From positions 7,316,001-7,380,000 of the forward strand of contig NZ_CP109460.1 of the NCBI RefSeq assembly GCF_036227565.1: a DNA stretch of 64,000 nucleotides, in the 5' to 3' direction. Position numbers and translations under genes: made by a program. Shown here piece by piece: positions 53,889-62,839 of the stretch. The notes beneath the pieces were generated by a model, which saw only the letters and a list, made by a program, of their open reading frames with translations, had not been told where the DNA came from and searched no databases. This DNA is from Streptomyces sp. NBC_01454 (GTDB lineage Bacteria; Actinomycetota; Actinomycetes; Streptomycetales; Streptomycetaceae). The number at the start of each line of letters is the position of its first letter. The first letter of the stretch is position 1.

Positions 53889-54254
53889 CGGATTCCCTCC
53901 TCCGGGGCGTGCGGTCGGCCGCGCAGGGCGGCGGGGCGGGGCGGGCGAGGGCGGTGCTCCGGTCGTCGCGCGGCGCCGGCGTGCCGGATCGCGGACCCGG
54001 GGCGGGGGTGCCGTCTGTGGCTGTCGGTGGTGTGGTGCCCTGCCGGGCCCCGCGCGTAACGCCGTTGACGCCAGGTGCCGCGCCCTTCCGCACGAAATTC
54101 AGCCAGGGGCCGGGCCCGGGACCTGCCGCGGGCGTCCGACGGCTCCGGGCCTGCCCGCCGAGGGCCCCAGGCATGCGACAACCGGGTAAATTCGGTTAAA
54201 TCGGTGGCATGGGTCCTCCGACTGTGGCCCCTCGCCCCGGAGAGGTGGCGTCCC
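53889..54254. other. 366-bp intergenic region, no gene seen
   Basis: This lies upstream of the alkylsulfatase-like gene and of the small minus-strand membrane frame. Apart from an A/T-rich patch (GGTAAATTCGGTTAAATCGG, 54184-54203) about 60 bases before the sulfatase start, which could be promoter sequence, nothing is supported. Confidence 0.4.
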
Positions 54255-56081
54255 GTGACCGCTGTGCCCGTGGATGATCACGAAGACTTCGCCGACGCCG
54301 ACCGCGGCTTCATCGCGGCGCTCGATCCGCCCGAGGTCACCATGGACGACGGCCGGGTCGTCTGGGACGCCGAAGCCTACGGATTCCTGGCCGGCAACTG
54401 CCCCGACACCGCGCACGAGAGCCTGTGGCGGCAGGGCCGGCTGGTGAGCCGGCAGGGGCTGTACGAGGTCACCGACGGCATCTACCAGGCGCGCGGTCTG
54501 GACCTGGCCAATATGACGCTGGTCGAGGGCGACCACGGCGTCATCGTCATCGACCCGCTGCGCTCCGCCGAGACCGCCGCCGCGGCCCTGGAGCTCTACC
54601 GCAAGTACCGCGGGGACCGGCCGGTCACCGGCCTGATCTACACCCACTCGCACGGAAATCACTTCGGCGGGGCCCGCGGCGTCCTGCCGCACGGCCACCA
54701 CCCCGTGCCGGTGCTCGCGCCGGCCGGCTTTCTCGCGCACGCGGTCGGCGAGAACGTCCACGCCGGCGTCGCGAGGAACCGGCGCGCCGTCTACCTGTAC
54801 GGAACCGGGCTCCCCAAGGGGCCGGACGGCCAGATCGGCTGCGGCCTGGGCACCCTGCCCTCCACCGGCACCATGACCCTCATCCCGCCGACCGTGGACA
54901 TCACCAGCACCGGCCAGGAGGAGATCGTCGACGGCATCCGCCTCGTCTTCCAGCTCACCCCCGGCACCGAGGCGCCCGCCGAGATGAACTTCGGCTTCCC
55001 GGCGCACCAGGCGCTGTGCCTGGCCGAGAACGCCACCCACACCCTGCACACCGGACTGCCCCTGCGCGGCGGCGCCGTCCGTGACACCCGGGCCTGGGCC
55101 CGCTACCTGGGCGAGACGCTGGCCCTGTTCGGCGACGAGGCGGAGGTTGCCTTCGCCTCCCACCACTGGCCGACCTGGGGCAAGGAACGCGTGCGGACCC
55201 TGCTGGCCGGGCAGCGCGATCTCTACGCCTATCTGCACGACCAGACGGTGCGGCTGCTCAACGAGGGGCTCACCGCGACCGAGATCGCCGAGGAACTGCG
55301 GCTGCCGCCGGAGCTGGAGCGGGTCTGGGCCCACCACGGCTACTACGGCTCGCTGGCCCACAACGTCCAGGCGATCTACCAGCGCTACCTGGGCTGGTTC
55401 GACGGCAACCCCGCCCATCTGTGGGAGCACCCACCGGTCGAGCAGGCCAGACGCTACGTCGACACCCTGGGCGGCACCGAGGCCACCGTGGACGCGGGCA
55501 AGCGGTACGCCGCCGACGGCGATCTGCGCTTCGCCGCCACCCTGCTCAACCACGCCGTCTTCGCCGACCCCCACAACCTCCGCGCCCGGCGCGAACTCGC
55601 CCTGGTCTACGAACGGCTGGGCCACGGCTCCGAGAACGGCGCCTCGCGCAACTTCTACCTCACCGGTGCGATGGAACTGCGCGGCACCCTCGCCGAGACC
55701 CGGCCGGACACCGTCGCCCCCGACCTGGCCCAGGCCCTGACCGTCGACCAGCTCATCGACTCGCTCGCCCTGCGCATCGACGGCCCCCGCGCCTGGTCCA
55801 CCGCGCTCACCCTCGACCTCTACCTCCCCGACGAGGACCGGACCTGGCAGCTGACGCTCTCCCACGGCGCCCTCACGCACCTCAGCGCACCCGGCGCGCC
55901 CACCCCGTCCAAGGAGCGCACCCCGGACCTCACGCTGGCCCTCACCAAGCCGCAGCTGCTGGACCTGCTCGACGGCCGCGGACCGGGCGAGGCCGCACAG
56001 GACGGTGAGACCGGCGCACTGCACCAACTCCTGGGCCTCCTCAGCACCCCGCACCCCACCTTCCCCGTCGTCACCCCCTGA
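54255..56081 (+). CDS. Alkylsulfatase-like metallo-beta-lactamase protein (SdsA1-type)
   Basis: This 608-residue protein has an N-terminal metallo-beta-lactamase domain with THSHGNHFGG at 130-139, a later LAENATHTLHTG and FASHHWPTWG. A helical dimerisation domain (about 390-500) and a C-terminal SCP2-like domain follow, ending in a TPDLTLALTKPQLLDLL core. This is the three-domain plan of SDS hydrolases. The Asp of HxHxDH is Asn135 here, so the second zinc site may be altered. No signal peptide is visible. GTG 54255 follows GGAGAGG at a longer distance. Confidence 0.85.
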   Translation: MTAVPVDDHEDFADADRGFIAALDPPEVTMDDGRVVWDAEAYGFLAGNCPDTAHESLWRQGRLVSRQGLYEVTDGIYQARGLDLANMTLVEGDHGVIVIDPLRSAETAAAALELYRKYRGDRPVTGLIYTHSHGNHFGGARGVLPHGHHPVPVLAPAGFLAHAVGENVHAGVARNRRAVYLYGTGLPKGPDGQIGCGLGTLPSTGTMTLIPPTVDITSTGQEEIVDGIRLVFQLTPGTEAPAEMNFGFPAHQALCLAENATHTLHTGLPLRGGAVRDTRAWARYLGETLALFGDEAEVAFASHHWPTWGKERVRTLLAGQRDLYAYLHDQTVRLLNEGLTATEIAEELRLPPELERVWAHHGYYGSLAHNVQAIYQRYLGWFDGNPAHLWEHPPVEQARRYVDTLGGTEATVDAGKRYAADGDLRFAATLLNHAVFADPHNLRARRELALVYERLGHGSENGASRNFYLTGAMELRGTLAETRPDTVAPDLAQALTVDQLIDSLALRIDGPRAWSTALTLDLYLPDEDRTWQLTLSHGALTHLSAPGAPTPSKERTPDLTLALTKPQLLDLLDGRGPGEAAQDGETGALHQLLGLLSTPHPTFPVVTP

Positions 56082-56176
56082 CGGACCCGCCCGCCGGGCG
56101 CTCCGTCAACCTCGTGCCCCGGCCCGCTGACACCACCGGACTCCTCCGTACGCCGCGGCTGGGGCAAACTGGGCCG

Positions 56177-58207
56177 GTGGTGAGCAACATTCCCGAGGAG
56201 TCGACCACCTTCATCGGTCGACGAGCCGAACTGCGCCGGATCGACGACGACTTGACGGAGCACCGGCTGGTCACCCTGACCGGCCCCGGTGGTGTGGGCA
56301 AGACTCGGCTCGCGATGCGGGCCGCCCGCGCGGCCGCGCCCCGCTTCCCCGACGGGGTCTGCTGGGCCGATCTGTGGCCCCTCCAGGGGGACGGGCTGCT
56401 GGTGGCCGGCGTGTGCGATGCCGTGGGGCTGGCCGACCACTCGGCGCGGACGCCGGTGGCGGCGCTGTGCGAATGGCTCGCCGACAAACGGCTGCTGCTG
56501 GTGCTGGACTCCTGCGAGCATCTCGTCGCGGCCTGCCGGGACCTCCTCGGCGATCTGCTGACCGCGGCCCCGGGCGTGACCGTGCTGGTCACCAGCCGGC
56601 AGCCGCTGGAGATCGTCGGCGAGTGGACCACCGGCATCGGACCGCTGCCCTGCACGGGTGACAACGACGCGCTGGCCCTGTTCACCGACCGGGCCGGCAC
56701 CGCGGCCCCGGGCCTGCGGCTCACCGCCCCGCGCAGTGCCGCGGCCGCTGCCGCCATCTGCCGCCGCCTCGAAGGCATCCCGCTGGCCCTGGAACTGGCC
56801 GTCGCGCAGCTGGCCCACAGCTCCGTCGAGCGGATCGCCGCCCGGCTCACCTCCCGCTTCGACGCCCTCGACGGCGACGGCCCGATGCGGCCGCCGCGGC
56901 ACCGCACCCTGCGCTGCGCCATCGGCTGGAGCCACGAGCTGTGCGCCCCGCTGGAGCGGCTGCTGTGGGCCCGGCTGTCCGTCTTCCGCGGCACCTTCGA
57001 CGAGGAGTCCGCGAGCGCCGTGTGCGCCGGCGGACCGCTCACCGGGCCGCAGGTGCGCACCGCGCTGGCCGCCCTGACCGCCAAGTCGGTGCTCACCCGT
57101 GAGGGCTCCCGCTTCCGCATGCTCGACACCCTGCGCGAGTACGGCCGGATGTGGCTGGCCGAACTCGACGAGTCGACGGCCCTCGCGGACCGGCACGCCG
57201 CCCACTTCGCCGCCCTCGGCCGCCGGGCCGAACAGGGTTGGCTGGGCCCCGACCAGCTCGCCTGGTACGGCCGGATCGCCGACGCCCATGTCGACCTGTG
57301 CACGGCGCTGGACCACCTCCTGGCCACCGACCCGGAAGACGCCCAGGAACTCAGCGCCTCGGTCGGCTTCTTCTGGAGCTGCTGCGGCCATCTGTACGAG
57401 GCGCGCGAGTATGTGGCCCGGGCCCTGGCCGCCCACCAGGGCCCCGGCCCGGTCCGCACCAGGGCGCTGTGGACGCTGGGCGTCGCCGTGCTGCTGCAGG
57501 GTGAACTGGACACCGCCGAGGCCCTGGGCCGGGAGTGTGCCCGTGCCGCGCGGGCGTCGCGGGACGCGGAGGCGGTGCTCCAGGCCGGCTATCTCATCGG
57601 CCTCACCCATCTGATGGCCGGCCGCCCGATGTCCGCGCACACCGTCGCGACACAGGTGCTCGGCCCGCCGCCGCACACCCCGTTCGGCTCACCCGGGCGG
57701 CTGCGCTGTCATCTCGTGCAGATCTTCGCGCTCACCGGTCTGGGCCGGCTCGACGAGGCCCGTGCCGCGGCGACCGCACTGCGCCGCGGCTGTGAACAGC
57801 GCGGCGAGTTCTGGACCCGCTCCTACACCGACTACCAGCTCTCCCTGATCTCACTGTTCCAGGACCGGCCCGAGGAGTCGGCCGAGCACGCCCGGGCGAT
57901 GCTCGCGGCCAAGCAGGGCATCGGCGACAAATTCGGGATCGCGCTCGGCCTGGACGTGCTCGCGGCCGCGGTGGCGGCCCAGGGCGACGGTGCGGCCGCG
58001 GCCCGCGTCTACGGCAGCGGCCAGGCCGTCTGGCGCACCGTCGGGCATCCCCAGCGCGGCACCCCCGAACTGCGCGCGGTGCGTGCGCAGTGCGAACAGC
58101 GGGCCCGCGCCGCGATCGGCGACGAGGCGTACGCGGACGCCTTCCACCGGGCCAGCGAGGAGTGCCCGGGCACCTCCCTGGCCCGGATCCTGGCGGGCGA
58201 TCTGTGA
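56177..58207 (+). CDS. STAND/NB-ARC ATPase with helical repeats, no DNA-binding domain
   Basis: This 676-residue protein starts with FIGRRAELRRIDDDL, then Walker A TGPGGVGKTRLA, Walker B LLLVLDSCEHL and the sensor VLVTSRQPL. A winged-helix element (DTLREYGRMWLAEL) follows, then about 300 residues of TPR-like helices such as ALWTLGVAVLLQGELDTAEAL. Related proteins often carry a SARP or LuxR DNA-binding domain; none is here. It may be a signalling switch that needs a partner. GTG 56177/56180 is chosen as start. It follows the sulfatase gene on the same strand. Confidence 0.8.
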   Translation: MVSNIPEESTTFIGRRAELRRIDDDLTEHRLVTLTGPGGVGKTRLAMRAARAAAPRFPDGVCWADLWPLQGDGLLVAGVCDAVGLADHSARTPVAALCEWLADKRLLLVLDSCEHLVAACRDLLGDLLTAAPGVTVLVTSRQPLEIVGEWTTGIGPLPCTGDNDALALFTDRAGTAAPGLRLTAPRSAAAAAAICRRLEGIPLALELAVAQLAHSSVERIAARLTSRFDALDGDGPMRPPRHRTLRCAIGWSHELCAPLERLLWARLSVFRGTFDEESASAVCAGGPLTGPQVRTALAALTAKSVLTREGSRFRMLDTLREYGRMWLAELDESTALADRHAAHFAALGRRAEQGWLGPDQLAWYGRIADAHVDLCTALDHLLATDPEDAQELSASVGFFWSCCGHLYEAREYVARALAAHQGPGPVRTRALWTLGVAVLLQGELDTAEALGRECARAARASRDAEAVLQAGYLIGLTHLMAGRPMSAHTVATQVLGPPPHTPFGSPGRLRCHLVQIFALTGLGRLDEARAAATALRRGCEQRGEFWTRSYTDYQLSLISLFQDRPEESAEHARAMLAAKQGIGDKFGIALGLDVLAAAVAAQGDGAAAARVYGSGQAVWRTVGHPQRGTPELRAVRAQCEQRARAAIGDEAYADAFHRASEECPGTSLARILAGDL

Positions 58208-58228
58208 GGACCTGGCGGCGGCCCCCGG

Positions 58229-59269
58229 TCAGTCGGCGGACTCGCCGGCCAGCGCGTACAGCAGGTCGTAGGCGGTACCGGTCATCCGGCAGGTCCGGCC
58301 ACGGCGGGTGGCCAGCGCGACCAGGCCGGTGTGCGACGCCGGGTGGTAGCCCAGGAACGCCTGCTGGCCGAAAGTCGCACCGACGTGGAAGAGCAGCGGC
58401 CCGCGCGGCGCCGGGTGCTGATACCACGTCAGGGTGTGGGTGTGGCGCTTGCGCCAGCCGCGCCGCAGCAGTGGCACCTGGACGTCGCGCAGCGGCCCGG
58501 CCAGCGGTGTGCCGTCGGGGGAGAGGTGCGCCTCCAGGTACGTGAGCAGATCGCCGGGGGTGGCACGGACCGAGCCGGCGGCGACGAAGGCACCCATCTC
58601 GGTGCTGCGCACCGGCGTCACCCCGTTCGCCCGGTGGCCGATGGCATCGGTGCCGGTGGTGCCGGGCGCCAGCGTCGTGCCGGTCAGCCCGAGGGGGCCG
58701 AGCACCCGGTCGCTGAGCAGGGCGGGGTAGCCGTCGCCCGCGGCGCGGGACATGGCCGGGCCGAGCAGCGCCAGCCCGAAGTTGGAGTACCGCCAGCGGC
58801 TGCCGGGCCGGCTGCGCGGCCGGGTGCGGACGAAGGCGTGCAGCAGCCGCTCGGTGTCGTAGCGGGCATAGCCGTTGGCGTACGGCTTGACCAGCGCGCC
58901 GGGGATCAGATCGGCGGGGACGCGCGGCAGCCCGGAGGTGTGGGTGGCCAGATGCCGCAGGGTGATCCGGCGCGAGCGGGGATGCGTCAGCGGCAGCTCG
59001 GGCAGATGGACGGCGAGCCGGTCGTCCAGGGACAGCGCCCCGGCCCGCGCCAGGTCGGCGAGCAGCAGCACGGTGAACGTCTTGGACAGCGAGCCCAGTT
59101 CGTAGTGCAGCGCATGGCGCGGGGTGGGTGGCGCGAGGGCCGAGCCGCCGGTCATCACGGTCCGGCGGCCGTGCCGGGTGACGGCCACCACCACGTCGGG
59201 GGCGTCGATCCGGGTGACGGCGTCGGCCAGGCGGTCACCGAGCGCCGGTCGCGGGAGGACGGGGCTCAT
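58229..59269 (-). CDS. Class-C beta-lactamase-fold serine hydrolase
   Basis: This 346-residue protein has the SxxK motif at Ser60-Lys63 (LGSLSKTFT), the YSN motif at Tyr161-Asn163 (RYSNFGLAL) and a late HVGATFG in place of KTG. The fold includes beta-lactamases, DD-peptidases, esterases and peptide hydrolases. No signal peptide is present, so a cytoplasmic role is likely, perhaps an esterase or peptidase in the pathway. ATG 59269 overlaps the preceding gene's stop (ATGA). It is the last gene of a five-gene coupled operon. Confidence 0.85.
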   Translation of the reverse strand: MSPVLPRPALGDRLADAVTRIDAPDVVVAVTRHGRRTVMTGGSALAPPTPRHALHYELGSLSKTFTVLLLADLARAGALSLDDRLAVHLPELPLTHPRSRRITLRHLATHTSGLPRVPADLIPGALVKPYANGYARYDTERLLHAFVRTRPRSRPGSRWRYSNFGLALLGPAMSRAAGDGYPALLSDRVLGPLGLTGTTLAPGTTGTDAIGHRANGVTPVRSTEMGAFVAAGSVRATPGDLLTYLEAHLSPDGTPLAGPLRDVQVPLLRRGWRKRHTHTLTWYQHPAPRGPLLFHVGATFGQQAFLGYHPASHTGLVALATRRGRTCRMTGTAYDLLYALAGESAD

Positions 59270-60189
59270 CCGACCGCGGACATGGCCCGGGAGGTGGCCA
59301 TCGCGGAGGCGAACGCGGCGACCAGGGTGGGGTGATGCACCTGGTCGAAGACCTCCGCCGGGTCGCCCTGCGGCATCTGCTGGTGGATGGGCATCGCGCC
59401 GGTGGGCGACTGCGCGGCGGCGTAGCGCTCCCACAGCTCCGCGTCCAGGGCAGGCCGCGGCAGACAGGCGTCGACGACGAGGAGTTCGCCGAGCAGATCC
59501 CAGTGTTCGAGGTCCGCCCAGTCCTCCAGCCAGGCCGGGAGGTACCGCGTCAGATACTCGGCGACGGCCGGCGGGATGCGCTCGGGGGCCTCGCCCCAGT
59601 TGGTGAGGTGGAAGACGGTGTGGGTGATGTCGTAGGCGATGTGCAGCTGCACCGTCCAGGGTTCGGGCAGCTGCCCCAGCCAGGTGCGCGCCATGGCCTG
59701 GTCGAAGTCGCTGCTGGGCGGCAGTCCCAGCTTGCGTTCGGCGTTGAGCACCCCGAGCCGCCGGTTGGGCACCATCTCCAGCGTCGTCCAGGTGGTGGTG
59801 CGCCGGCAGACCTCCAGCGTCTCCTCCAGCCCCGGATGCCGCCGGCCCAGCTCGTGGAAGGTCGCATAGACCTCCAGCGGCACCGGGGACAGCGGCTCGT
59901 CGTACTGGAGACGGGCCAGCACGTTGCCGCCGTCCAGCAGCTCGCGCCAGGCGAAGTCCAGCAGCTGCCCGGCGCGCGCCTTCTGCCGGGAGCCGGCCAC
60001 GCCCTCCCGGAACAGCACCTGCATGTTGAGCGCCAGCTCCCCGATGGGCTTGAGCCGCTCGGTGACCGTGGCGTTGTCGGCGAAGTCGCCGGGGGTCAGC
60101 CGGAAGTGCTCACGGTGGTTGTCGAGCCAGGTCAGAGCCCGGTCGCCGACAGCGTGCAGCAGGGCGGGGGACGCGGCCGTCACGGTCAC
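59266..60189 (-). CDS. DUF6895-like helical protein, paralogue 1
   Basis: This 307-residue, predicted all-helical soluble protein is similar throughout to the upstream gene's product: LTWLDNHREHFRL, LKPIGELALNMQVL, NRRLGVLNAERKLGL, YDITHTVFHLTNWGE and LPAWLEDWADLEHWDLLGEL have counterparts there. The HxxFHLTxWG motif with two His and Trp is conserved in both. I know this type only as a family of unknown function (DUF6895-like). GTG 60189 overlaps the preceding stop (GTGA). The helical-repeat style resembles prenyltransferase- or terpene-cyclase-like toroids, without their catalytic motifs. Confidence 0.72.
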   Translation of the reverse strand: MTVTAASPALLHAVGDRALTWLDNHREHFRLTPGDFADNATVTERLKPIGELALNMQVLFREGVAGSRQKARAGQLLDFAWRELLDGGNVLARLQYDEPLSPVPLEVYATFHELGRRHPGLEETLEVCRRTTTWTTLEMVPNRRLGVLNAERKLGLPPSSDFDQAMARTWLGQLPEPWTVQLHIAYDITHTVFHLTNWGEAPERIPPAVAEYLTRYLPAWLEDWADLEHWDLLGELLVVDACLPRPALDAELWERYAAAQSPTGAMPIHQQMPQGDPAEVFDQVHHPTLVAAFASAMATSRAMSAVG

Positions 60190-61169
60190 GGGGCACTCTC
60201 GCTTTCGCAGGGGGTCCGCCCGCCCACCAGCGCCGGATCCCCGGCCCCGGGACCGGCCTCGGCCTCGTCGCAGGCGATCCGGGCGAGGGTGGCGGCGAAC
60301 GCGGTCACCAGGGTGGAGTGGTAGCAGGCCAGGAAGGTCTCGGCCGGGTCGCCCGAGGACGGCGCGGCGCCGATCTCGGGCACGCTGCCGTCGGCCGCCT
60401 GGGCGGCGGCCAGCCGCTGCCAGGCCTGTGGATCGTAGGGGGCGGCGGGCAGACAGGCCGTCACGGCCAGCAGCTCACCCACCAGGTCCCACATCTCCTC
60501 CTCCAGCCAGGTGTCCAGCCAGGAGGGCAGCCACAGCCGCAGATAGCCGGCGGTCTCGGGGGACAGCCGCTGCCGGTTGCGTCCCCAGTCGGTGAGGTGG
60601 AAGACGTCATGGGTCACGCCGTAGACCGCTTTGCGGTCCAGCGTCCAGGGCTCCGGCAGCCGGCCGAGGCCGGTCAGTGCCAGCACGGCGGCGAAGTCGG
60701 CGTGCTGGCGGAGCCCGAGCCGGCGCTCCGCGTTGAGCACGTTGAGGGTACGGGTGTGATCCTCGCGGGCCACCCGCCAGCCGCGCAGCCGGGTCGTGGT
60801 CCCCACCAGCCCGTCCGCGTCGGCGTGCCGCAGCCCGGCCTGGGCGAAGGTCCCGTAGAGCTCCACGGGGTAGGTGGCGAACGGCTCACCGCGGATCAGC
60901 TCGGCGAACAGCTCACCGTCGCGGGTCTCGTTCCAGGCGAACGCGAACAGCCCGCGGGCGGACTGACGGATCTCGTCCCGCGGGTGCAGTACCCCGATGA
61001 GCTGGGTCAGCTCGGCGAGTTCGCCGAGCGGTTTGAGGGTCAGATTCGGATCGGCGTCCGTCGTCACGTTCGGGGGCAGGCGGAAGAAGCCGCGTGCCTC
61101 GTCCAGCCACCCCAGGCTGCTGCGGACCATCCGGTCCAGCAGCCCGGGGTCGCCCCGGCCGCCGGTCAC
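60186..61169 (-). CDS. DUF6895-like helical protein, paralogue 2
   Basis: This 327-residue protein has the same helical repeats as its downstream neighbour: SSLGWLDEARGFFRL, LKPLGELAELTQLI, LNVLNAERRLGLRQ, YGVTHDVFHLTDWGR and LPSWLDTWLEEEMWDLVGEL. The shared TH-x-VFHLT-x-WG element is the best candidate functional site. The C-terminal 40 residues are different from the paralogue. GTG 61169 overlaps the upstream stop (GTGA), which fixes the start. The paralogues may form a heterodimer. Confidence 0.72.
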   Translation of the reverse strand: MTGGRGDPGLLDRMVRSSLGWLDEARGFFRLPPNVTTDADPNLTLKPLGELAELTQLIGVLHPRDEIRQSARGLFAFAWNETRDGELFAELIRGEPFATYPVELYGTFAQAGLRHADADGLVGTTTRLRGWRVAREDHTRTLNVLNAERRLGLRQHADFAAVLALTGLGRLPEPWTLDRKAVYGVTHDVFHLTDWGRNRQRLSPETAGYLRLWLPSWLDTWLEEEMWDLVGELLAVTACLPAAPYDPQAWQRLAAAQAADGSVPEIGAAPSSGDPAETFLACYHSTLVTAFAATLARIACDEAEAGPGAGDPALVGGRTPCESESAP

Positions 61170-61867
61170 CAACCCCGTCCGTGGAAACGCTGAGCGGCCA
61201 CGATGTGCAGCGCCACCCGCGGGTCCGCACCACCCATCTGGCGGACGAACGCCAGCCCGCTGTCGAGCCCCAGCGTCGGTGGCACGTCGGGCAGCCGGGC
61301 CAGCCAGCGCCCCAGACCTGCCGCCTGCAGCCAGTCCCTGCGGCGTACCGCCCGGACGAAGCCGCGGGACAGATCGTCGGTGCGGGCGGTCAGCTGCTCG
61401 GCGAGACCGGGCGCCAGCCCGGGCAGCGCGAGCGCGGCGAGCTGCGAGACACGATGCGACAGCCGGGGCCAGGGGGTGTTCCCGACCCATCCGGTCTCGG
61501 CCTCGGGCGGTGCCGGCCAGGGCTGTGCGCCCGCGGGCAGAAACGCGTGCGAGGCCTCGACCAGGCCCCGGTAGGTCCACACCGATACTTCCGTGGCGTC
61601 CGCGCCCGGTGGGTAGGCCGCCAGCGCCTGCCGGACCACCGCTTCGTCCTCCGGGCCGGCCTGCGCCCCGCGGTGCTCCATGGCGTACGGCGCGAGCGCG
61701 TCGGCGCCGAGCACCCGGACCGCCGCCGGGGTCAGCGCATCGCCGTGTCGCAAAATGCCGGACAACGCATAAGGGCCGCCCTCACCCCGCAGGGCGAGGG
61801 CGACCCCGGTTGCGGCATCGGCGATCACAGCGCTGAGCGGGACTGCTCCCTGCGTCTGTTCAGCCAA
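61166..61867 (-). CDS. Uncharacterised 233-residue protein of the DUF6895-like operon
   Basis: I do not recognise this protein. It starts MAEQTQGAVPLSAVIADAAT, is mostly helical and Ala/Leu-rich, and has two Trp-containing stretches (VSVWTYRGLVEASHAFL and ETGWVGNTPWPRLSHRVSQL) plus a late VALHIVAAQRFHGRGW end. No membrane segment or signal peptide is visible. It may be distantly related to the helical repeats of its neighbours (L-x-HRVSQLA). It lies 16 bases after the leader-peptide gene and overlaps the next gene by four bases. Confidence 0.65.
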   Translation of the reverse strand: MAEQTQGAVPLSAVIADAATGVALALRGEGGPYALSGILRHGDALTPAAVRVLGADALAPYAMEHRGAQAGPEDEAVVRQALAAYPPGADATEVSVWTYRGLVEASHAFLPAGAQPWPAPPEAETGWVGNTPWPRLSHRVSQLAALALPGLAPGLAEQLTARTDDLSRGFVRAVRRRDWLQAAGLGRWLARLPDVPPTLGLDSGLAFVRQMGGADPRVALHIVAAQRFHGRGW

Positions 61868-61883
61868 CGCTTTCCCCTCAGCC

Positions 61884-62069
61884 TTATCGGTTGTCAGTCT
61901 TGGGCCGGGGGGTGGGCGGCGAGATCAGCAGCAGGCCCAAAAACAGCAGTGCTGAGGTGCACTCGCGCGTATCGCGGTAAACACCGTCGGCCTCGGCGGG
62001 TTCAAGCAGTCCCTCGACCTCGGCGGCCAGGGTGGCCGTCTCGACCGGCGCTGTGCGATCCGTAACCAT
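61884..62069 (-). CDS. 61-residue peptide, first gene of the DUF6895-like operon (candidate precursor)
   Basis: This small peptide is acidic in its first 35 residues (VETATLAAEVEGLLEPAEAD) and then has a single Cys in DTRECTSALLFLGLLL, followed by ISPPTPRPKTDNR. The hydrophobic run is short for a membrane helix but could be one. AAGGAG lies nine bases before ATG 62069. Being the first and smallest gene of a coupled operon of unknown enzymes, it could be a ribosomal peptide precursor with an acidic leader, or a small membrane subunit. Both remain possible. Confidence 0.6.
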   Translation of the reverse strand: MVTDRTAPVETATLAAEVEGLLEPAEADGVYRDTRECTSALLFLGLLLISPPTPRPKTDNR

Positions 62070-62204
62070 GCGATCAACTCCTTCGACGAATGGGACACCA
62101 GATTCACATCGTCATTTATCGGATGCAACGGGAGAAATCGGACGAGTGCTCATCTTTCGGGCGAGGGTGATGGAGTCTCAGCCCCTCGCCCGTTCCCAAC
62201 TCCC

Positions 62205-62324
62205 TTACAGGAACGGGAAGATGATGATCACGATCGCGAAATCGACGGAGTAGAGCGGTGTGGTGCTCCAGGTGACAATGCCCCACCGATGGCGGAGCGA
62301 GCTGCTCTGTTCGGATGCATCCAC
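62205..62324 (-). CDS. Possible 39-residue hydrophobic peptide
   Basis: A minus-strand frame from GTG 62324 ends at a TAA (62205), rare in this genome. The peptide reads DASEQSSSLRHRWGIVTWST then TPLYSVDFAIVIIIFPFL. The hydrophobic end contains A/T-rich Ile and Phe codons unlike spurious frames here. No strong ribosome site precedes the GTG. It lies just upstream of the DUF6895-like operon on the same strand. I rate it as possible only. Confidence 0.3.
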   Translation of the reverse strand: MDASEQSSSLRHRWGIVTWSTTPLYSVDFAIVIIIFPFL

Positions 62325-62527
62325 CTGGCGGCGCCGCACGCCGGGAGTGGCGTCGGGACGGCTCCCGGGGGGCCGGGCCGAGGCGTGTCACGGGTCCGGG
62401 CGGTGGGCCGCGGGGTCGCGAGAGGACCCCCGCGCACGGCCCGCCTCACCACGGTCCACCCCTGGCCGGATACGCGCACCGCGAGGTGAATTGGTTGATG
62501 TCAAGCAAGTGAATATCCCGGTGGGAA

Positions 62528-62839
62528 GTGGTGTCCCGGGGGGAAGAACCGCTGCAATTCTTCCCCCGGCTGATCTCCCAGCCGTTCTCCGACGGGCTGG
62601 CCGTCGCCTTCGGCTTCGCCACCGCCGCCTGTCTGATCGCCGCCGTCGCCTCGCTGCTGCGCGGTGGGCGCTATGTCCACGACGACCGGCCCCGCGCACA
62701 GGCGATACCGTCACCGGCACCGGTCGCGGCGGCCGTCGACGGGACACCCCCGCCGGCACCCGCCAACGGACCCGGCACGCCCGCCGGCAGCGGCCCGGCA
62801 CCGCCCGCGCCACCGCCGCCTCACCCCAGGAGCCCGTGA
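62528..62839 (+). pseudogene. 3' remnant of a 14-helix MFS drug transporter gene
   Basis: The frame encodes FFPRLISQPFSDGLAVAFGF, then ATAACLIAAVASLLRGGRYV, the last helix and tail of DHA2/EmrB-type exporters, followed by a Pro-rich end. The preceding 13 helices are missing. Its stop shares a base with the MarR gene start (TGATG), so the old transporter-regulator operon was cut from the left. It may still be translated as an 80-100-residue piece. Confidence 0.65.

Noticed and set aside
54099..56054. A 651-codon minus-strand frame opposite the alkylsulfatase-like gene
   Set aside because: The plus-strand product has three recognisable domains; the antisense frame is Gly/Val/Gln-rich with no fold pattern.
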